A stretch of 64,000 bases of DNA from Solihabitans fulvus (GTDB lineage: Bacteria; Actinomycetota; Actinomycetes; Mycobacteriales; Pseudonocardiaceae), in NCBI RefSeq assembly GCF_008386585.1, contig NZ_VUOB01000056.1, forward strand, positions 1 through 64,000. Reading direction: 5' to 3'. Below the pieces are notes generated by a model. That model was given only the letters and a program-made list of their open reading frames with translations, had not been told where the DNA came from and did no database searches. The position numbers and the translations under genes are program-made. Shown here in pieces: positions 60,455-64,000 of the stretch. Position 1 is the stretch's first letter, and each line of letters starts with the position of its first letter.

Positions 60455-61075
60455 TCACCGAGGTGAACGGCGGGGTGTCCGCCCCTCCACATCGGAGGCC
60501 ACCAGCAGCGAGCGCAACGGGCCCGACCGTAGCCGGTCGACCTGCGAGGTCAACATTCGCCGGGCGGTCACGCACGTCAGCCACCCGACGACGGCGCCGA
60601 TGACCAGCCCGGCCAGCGCGTCGTGCGGGTAGTGCGCGCCGACGAAGACGCGGCTGTACGCCATCACCACGGCCGCGACGACCGCCACCGCGCCGAGCCA
60701 GCGGTGCACCAGCAGCACGCCGATCGCCGCGGCGCCGGCGAGGGCGGCGTGGTTGCTCGGGAACGAGTAGTCGGCAGGCGGATCGCAGGGCAGCACGGTG
60801 GTCACGTGCATCGCCTGGCAGGGGCGCGGCTCGGTGATCACCAGCTTCACCACGTTGCTGACGCCGTAGGCGAGCACGAAGCCGACCGGCGCGGCCAGCG
60901 CCATGGTCATCGTGGCGGTGCTGCCGCGCCGGGCCGTCCACGCGGCGGCCAGCATCAGCGCGGCGAAGAGCACGACGCCGTAGTTGGTGAAGGCCGTCAT
61001 GGGCCCCTGCAACCAGGGCGTGTCGCTGGCGAACCGGGTGATCGCGGTGTACCAGCTGTCGTCGAAGAAGGTCAT
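60455..61075 (-). CDS. PAP2-family membrane phosphatase
   Basis: A 206-residue protein with about five transmembrane helices and the complete phosphatase signature: Lys77...Arg84-Pro (KLVITEPRP), PSNH (106-109) and Ser141-Arg...His148...Asp152 (SRVFVGAHYPHD). It should dephosphorylate lipid phosphates such as undecaprenyl or phosphatidyl glycerophosphates at the outer membrane face. It is divergent from the BlaI-type gene and shares its operator region, so it may be under the same control. Confidence 0.88.
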   Translation of the reverse strand: MTFFDDSWYTAITRFASDTPWLQGPMTAFTNYGVVLFAALMLAAAWTARRGSTATMTMALAAPVGFVLAYGVSNVVKLVITEPRPCQAMHVTTVLPCDPPADYSFPSNHAALAGAAAIGVLLVHRWLGAVAVVAAVVMAYSRVFVGAHYPHDALAGLVIGAVVGWLTCVTARRMLTSQVDRLRSGPLRSLLVASDVEGRTPRRSPR

Positions 61076-61105
61076 GTCGTCCCGGCGTCGAGTTCGGTCA
61101 ACTTT

Positions 61106-61120
61106 TACAACTATGTAGTA
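61106..61120. promoter_or_regulatory. BlaI-type operator candidate 1
   Basis: TACAACTATGTAGTA is an imperfect dyad (ten of fourteen positions symmetrical) resembling the BlaI/MecI site TACTACATATGTAGTA. It lies between the divergent PAP2 and BlaI-like genes. Confidence 0.6.
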
Positions 61121-61123
61121 CTT

Positions 61124-61137
61124 CTACACTACTGTAG
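61124..61137. promoter_or_regulatory. BlaI-type operator candidate 2
   Basis: CTACA-CTAC-TGTAG has perfect 5-bp arms with BlaI-like TACA/TGTA halves and overlaps the TAGATT hexamer (61135-61140) that lies 6 nt before the BlaI-like start codon. Confidence 0.7.
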
Positions 61138-61146
61138 ATTGATCGA

Positions 61147-61542
61147 GTGCGTGCGAGCCGTTCCGAGCCTGCGGGCGCTCCACCGCGGCGGGCCCGCGGC
61201 GAGCTGGAGGCCGAGGTCCTTGCCGCCCTGTGGGCCGCCCACCGCCCCCTGACGCCAGGTGAGGTGCAGGTCAAGCTGGGCGACGAGCTGGCCTACAGCA
61301 CCGTCGTCACCATTCTCTTCCGGCTGCACGCCAAGGGCCTGCTGGGCCGGAGCAGGCAGGGGCGCGCCTACGCGTACGCGCCGATCGAGGACGAGGCCGG
61401 CCTCGCGGCGCGCCGGATGCGGCAGCTGCTCGACGCCGAGCGAGACCGCAGCACGGTGCTGACCCGCTTCGTGTCCGACCTGTCCCTCGCCGACGAGCGG
61501 CTGCTGCGCGCCCTGCTCGACGAGCACGCCGGCGGGAGCTGA
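61147..61542 (+). CDS. BlaI/MecI/CopY-family transcriptional repressor
   Basis: A 131-residue winged-helix repressor: RGELEAEVLAALWAAHRPLTPGEVQVKLGDELAYSTVVTILFRLHAKGLLGRSRQGRAYAY, then a dimerisation tail. The GTG start lies 6 nt after TAGATT and has no ribosome binding site, so the transcript is probably leaderless. The M56 peptidase gene follows after 3 nt, the standard pair in which the membrane peptidase inactivates the repressor. No beta-lactamase gene is adjacent. Confidence 0.92.
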   Translation: MRASRSEPAGAPPRRARGELEAEVLAALWAAHRPLTPGEVQVKLGDELAYSTVVTILFRLHAKGLLGRSRQGRAYAYAPIEDEAGLAARRMRQLLDAERDRSTVLTRFVSDLSLADERLLRALLDEHAGGS

Positions 61543-61545
61543 ACC

Positions 61546-62478
61546 GTGGACGAGGCCGTCTTCCTGCCGTTGTTGATGCCGCTGCTGACCGTGCCGGCCG
61601 TGCACTACGCCGCCGCGTGGTGGCACCCGAAGCTGGCCACCTGGCTGCTGACCCTGTCGTCGGTGATCCTCTCGGTCGGCAGCGTGGTGTCGCTGACGCT
61701 GCTGGCCCTCGCCGGGGCGGCGCAGGTGCCCGCGGTCGCGTCCGTCGGCCGCTGGTCCGCGACGACGGTCCGGGAGACCGACGCGGGCCTGCCAGGACTG
61801 GACACCGTCGCCGGCGTGCTGCTGGTGCTGCTAGTCGCGTCGGCCGGCGGGCTCGTCTACCGCAGGACGAGGGCGATCTCGGAGGCGTTCCACCAGGCCA
61901 GCCGCTGCCGGTCCGGTTCGGAGCTGCTGGTGCTGCCGCACGGCGAGCCCGTCGCCTACGCGCTGCCTGGGCGGCCGGGGCGGATCGTCGTGTCGCGGGG
62001 CATGCTGGCCACGCTGGACCCCTACGAGCGGCGCGTGCTGCTCGCGCACGAGCGGGCGCACCTGGCCAATCACCACTACCTGTTCGTCGCGGTGGTCGAC
62101 TTCGCCGCCGCGCTCAACCCGCTGCTCCGGCCGCTGCGGTCGACCGTCCGCTACAGCGTCGAGCGCTGGGCCGACGAGTCCGCCGCCGAGGGAGTCGGCA
62201 GCCGGCACCTCGCGGCCAAGGCCGTCGGCAAGGCCGCCCTGGTGTCCAGGCAGCCGGCCGGCCGCGCCTGGCACAGCGCGGTGCTGATGGCCGCGACGGC
62301 GGGCCCGGTGCCGCGCAGGGTCGCCGCGCTGCTCACCCCGCCGCCCGAGGGCCGGATCCCGATGCTGCGGGCGTGGATCACCGGCCTGATCGTGCTCGCG
62401 GCCGCCGCCACCGTGGCCGGTTCGGCACTGGACGCGGCGCGCGACCTGCACACCATTCTGGAGATGGCCAGCAACTAG
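61546..62478 (+). CDS. M56-family membrane metallopeptidase (BlaR1-like, no sensor domain)
   Basis: A 310-residue protein with three N-terminal transmembrane helices, the zinc motif HERAH (168-172) and the downstream glutamate in ERWADESAAEG, then a final helix (AWITGLIVLAAAATVAGSAL). It lacks the penicillin-binding sensor domain of true BlaR1, as most actinobacterial members do, so the stimulus is unknown. It should cleave the BlaI-like repressor encoded just upstream. Confidence 0.9.
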   Translation: MDEAVFLPLLMPLLTVPAVHYAAAWWHPKLATWLLTLSSVILSVGSVVSLTLLALAGAAQVPAVASVGRWSATTVRETDAGLPGLDTVAGVLLVLLVASAGGLVYRRTRAISEAFHQASRCRSGSELLVLPHGEPVAYALPGRPGRIVVSRGMLATLDPYERRVLLAHERAHLANHHYLFVAVVDFAAALNPLLRPLRSTVRYSVERWADESAAEGVGSRHLAAKAVGKAALVSRQPAGRAWHSAVLMAATAGPVPRRVAALLTPPPEGRIPMLRAWITGLIVLAAAATVAGSALDAARDLHTILEMASN

Positions 62479-62550
62479 CCAGAACCGCAACTGCAACCAG
62501 AACCGGAACCGGACGCTGGCGGCCGAAGCCGCGATTCGATCGGGTCGGGG

Positions 62551-62571
62551 CTCAGTACTCAGTACTCAGTA
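62551..62571. repeat. Three exact 7-bp tandem repeats spanning a stop codon
   Basis: CTCAGTA occurs three times. On the minus strand this is TACTGAG, and the first copy holds the final Tyr codon and TGA of the deacetylase gene. Confidence 0.8.
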
Positions 62572-63297
62572 GTGGTCACGCAGCGGGCCGACCCGCAGGC
62601 CCCGCTCGGCGCACTCGTCCAGCAGCCTCGGCAGGGCGCCGAGCGAGGAACGCCAGGCCTGCGGCGCGGAGGTGCAGTCGGAGTCGTGCAGCAGGATCGT
62701 GCCGCCGCCCGCCAGGTTCTTCGTGACGGTCCGGAACACCGAGTCCGGCGTGGCTGTGGCGGTCCAGTCCTGGCCCCAGCTGGTCCACAGGACCGGCGTC
62801 ATGGCCAGCCGGCGCGCCGCGAACAGCGCCGAGCTGGTCAGCACGCCATAGGGCGGCCGGTACCACTGCGGCGCCTGGCCGGTGACCTCCGCGACGAGGT
62901 CCCTCGCCCTGGTCAGGTCGTCGTAGGTCGCGCGCGGGCCGCGGAACGCCAGGCAACGGTGCCGCCAGCCGTGCACCGCGACCTGGTGGCCCGCGTCGAC
63001 CAGCTCACGTCCGAGACCGGGCGAGCGCACGAGTTCCTGACCCAGCAGGAAGAACGTGGCCCTGACGCGATGCTTGTCCAGCACCCGCAGGAACTTCGGC
63101 GTCGACACGGGGTCGGGGCCGTCGTCGAAGGTCAGCGCCACGTGCCCTGGATCGCCGACTCCGGAGAGGCCCGGCAGCAGCCGCCGGCGAACCGACTCGA
63201 GCGGCTGGATCCCGGTCAGCGCCGGGGCGGCGTGCGCGAGGAGCAGGCCGAGCCCGCCGCCGACGAGGCGGTTCACGACGGAACGGTGCAGGCTCAC
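62566..63297 (-). CDS. Polysaccharide deacetylase (NodB/CE4 family)
   Basis: A 243-residue CE4 enzyme. Motif 1 TFDDGPD (56-62), motif 2 His109 and His113 (VHGWRH), motif 3 YRPPYG, then WGQDW and TILLHD. An N-terminal hydrophobic segment (RLVGGGLGLLLAHAAPAL) suggests export or anchoring. It removes N-acetyl groups from a glycan. The GTG start overlaps the stop of the glycosyltransferase gene (GTGA), so the two enzymes probably build and trim the same surface polymer or glycolipid. Confidence 0.9.
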   Translation of the reverse strand: MSLHRSVVNRLVGGGLGLLLAHAAPALTGIQPLESVRRRLLPGLSGVGDPGHVALTFDDGPDPVSTPKFLRVLDKHRVRATFFLLGQELVRSPGLGRELVDAGHQVAVHGWRHRCLAFRGPRATYDDLTRARDLVAEVTGQAPQWYRPPYGVLTSSALFAARRLAMTPVLWTSWGQDWTATATPDSVFRTVTKNLAGGGTILLHDSDCTSAPQAWRSSLGALPRLLDECAERGLRVGPLRDHY

Positions 63298-64000
63298 GAG
63301 GCGGCGCGGTTCCTGCCGACCCACTGGCGGCGGGCGGTCCACGCGGCGGCGCGCGAGCGGGTGCCCGGCGCGGAGCCCGACCGGCCGGACTCGGTGTGCT
63401 TGGCCAGGTCGCTGATCACGGTCGAGGGATCCTGCGCCGAGAACAGTTCGGCCGTGCTGTCCTGGTGGTCGCGGGTGAGCCGCGCGAGCGCGACCTCCAG
63501 CTGCCCCTGGGTGTGGATCCACGGCGCGAGCCCGGCGCGGTCGAGGGCCTTCGCGTTGGTGCGGCCGTGCCCCGGCAGGCAGCGGTAGCTGAGCACGGGC
63601 AGGTCGGTGGCGAACGCCTCCAGCGAGCTGAGCCCGCCGGCGTTCTGCACCACCACGTCGCAGGCGCGCATCAGCGTGGGCATGTCGTCGATCCAGCCGA
63701 AGGCGATGCCGACCTTGGCGCGCTCGACGCGCTGGCGAAGGGCCTCGTTGCGGCCGCAGACCACCACCGGCATCACGCCGCCGCTGAGCGCGATCTCCCG
63801 CGCGGCCTCCTCGACCTCGCCGGCACCCCAGGAGCCTGCGACGACCAGGGCGTAGCGGCCGATCTCGGGCAGCCCGAACTTCCTGCGGGCGGCGACGCGC
63901 TCGGCCTCGTTGCGCGCCGGCCGGAACACCGGGCCGACGGCGGGCGCGACGATGGTGACGTTGCGCGCGTTGAGCCGTTCCGCCTGCTCGGCGGCGACGG
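63294..64000 (-). CDS. Family 28-type glycosyltransferase, C-terminal part (cut by the window edge)
   Basis: The frame stays open from 63294 to the end of the window, so the gene starts beyond 64000. The visible 235 residues are a GT-B nucleotide-sugar domain: ALVVAGSWGAGEVEEAAREI, VGIAFGWIDDMPTLMRACDVVVQNAGGLSSLEAFATDLPVL and PGHGRTNAKALDRAG, resembling MGDG synthase/MurG-like enzymes. It overlaps the deacetylase start by 4 nt. Acceptor unknown. Confidence 0.82.
   Translation of the reverse strand, partial: VAAEQAERLNARNVTIVAPAVGPVFRPARNEAERVAARRKFGLPEIGRYALVVAGSWGAGEVEEAAREIALSGGVMPVVVCGRNEALRQRVERAKVGIAFGWIDDMPTLMRACDVVVQNAGGLSSLEAFATDLPVLSYRCLPGHGRTNAKALDRAGLAPWIHTQGQLEVALARLTRDHQDSTAELFSAQDPSTVISDLAKHTESGRSGSAPGTRSRAAAWTARRQWVGRNRAAS

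Noticed and set aside
61147..62478. BlaI/M56 pair as a beta-lactam resistance locus
   Set aside because: The peptidase lacks a penicillin-binding domain and no beta-lactamase gene is adjacent; the EstB-like protein 50 kb away belongs to an esterase branch.

Overview
The base composition is about 70 percent G+C, start codons are often GTG, and neighbouring reading frames frequently overlap by ATGA or GTGA. The gene families (AfsR/SARP and LAL regulators, XRE-DUF5753/DUF397 pairs, an F420-type nitroreductase domain, ECF42 with a DGPF protein, ctaD-serB) point to a filamentous actinomycete chromosome, most likely of the Pseudonocardiales (Amycolatopsis, Saccharothrix or Lentzea type). That family-level placement is an inference. 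I see no rRNA, tRNA, CRISPR array, insertion sequence or prophage.

Layout. 1-5.2 kb: a minus-strand group of a UGT-type glycosyltransferase, a HelD/HelR-type RNA polymerase ATPase and a rifampicin-monooxygenase-like flavoprotein. A dyad that strongly resembles the rifamycin-associated element precedes the first gene, and together these look like a rifamycin resistance cassette. 5.3-18.1 kb: an S9 peptidase, an AfsR-like giant regulator, a beta-lactamase-fold esterase, an HSL-type hydrolase with an MFS exporter, a deazaflavin reductase-hemerythrin fusion divergent from a double-length Lrp regulator, a RibD/DHFR-like protein and a methyltransferase. 18.2-30.3 kb: two LuxR-type ATPase regulators, a second RibD/DHFR-like protein, a Cys-rich pentapeptide protein, cyanase, a membrane EEP-family protein, a secreted lytic transglycosylase, and a hydrolase locus that includes a 31-codon membrane ORF. 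30.3-35.5 kb: a leader ORF with pentapeptide repeats upstream of a secreted protein/lipoprotein pair, a P-loop kinase, and an SDR with a SigG/SigX5-like ECF sigma factor.

35.5-38.4 kb is a lower-GC island of two divergent XRE-DUF5753 operons around a 33-bp near-perfect dyad, with two DUF397 genes (WhiJ-like organisation). 38.4-51.1 kb: a type B carboxylesterase, a GGDEF protein with a decayed EAL domain next to an HD hydrolase, a DUF4173 membrane protein, an OmpR-type two-component system, a DUF2891 protein, a TetR repressor facing a GYD-like/NmrA-like operon, and an APH-like kinase. 51.4-64 kb is the most housekeeping-like part: ctaD with an excellent terminator, serB, a Pth2-type protein, an ECF42/DGPF operon with a recognisable autoregulatory promoter, a DinG-type helicase, galE, PAP2 phosphatase, a BlaI/M56 pair, and a polysaccharide deacetylase coupled to a glycosyltransferase that leaves the window.

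Two patterns recur. Several genes, mostly regulators, appear to have leaderless transcripts (a TANNNT hexamer 5-7 nt before the start codon). Short tandem repeats of 7-21 bp sit in many intergenic regions, and at five gene ends the repeat unit includes the stop codon itself.
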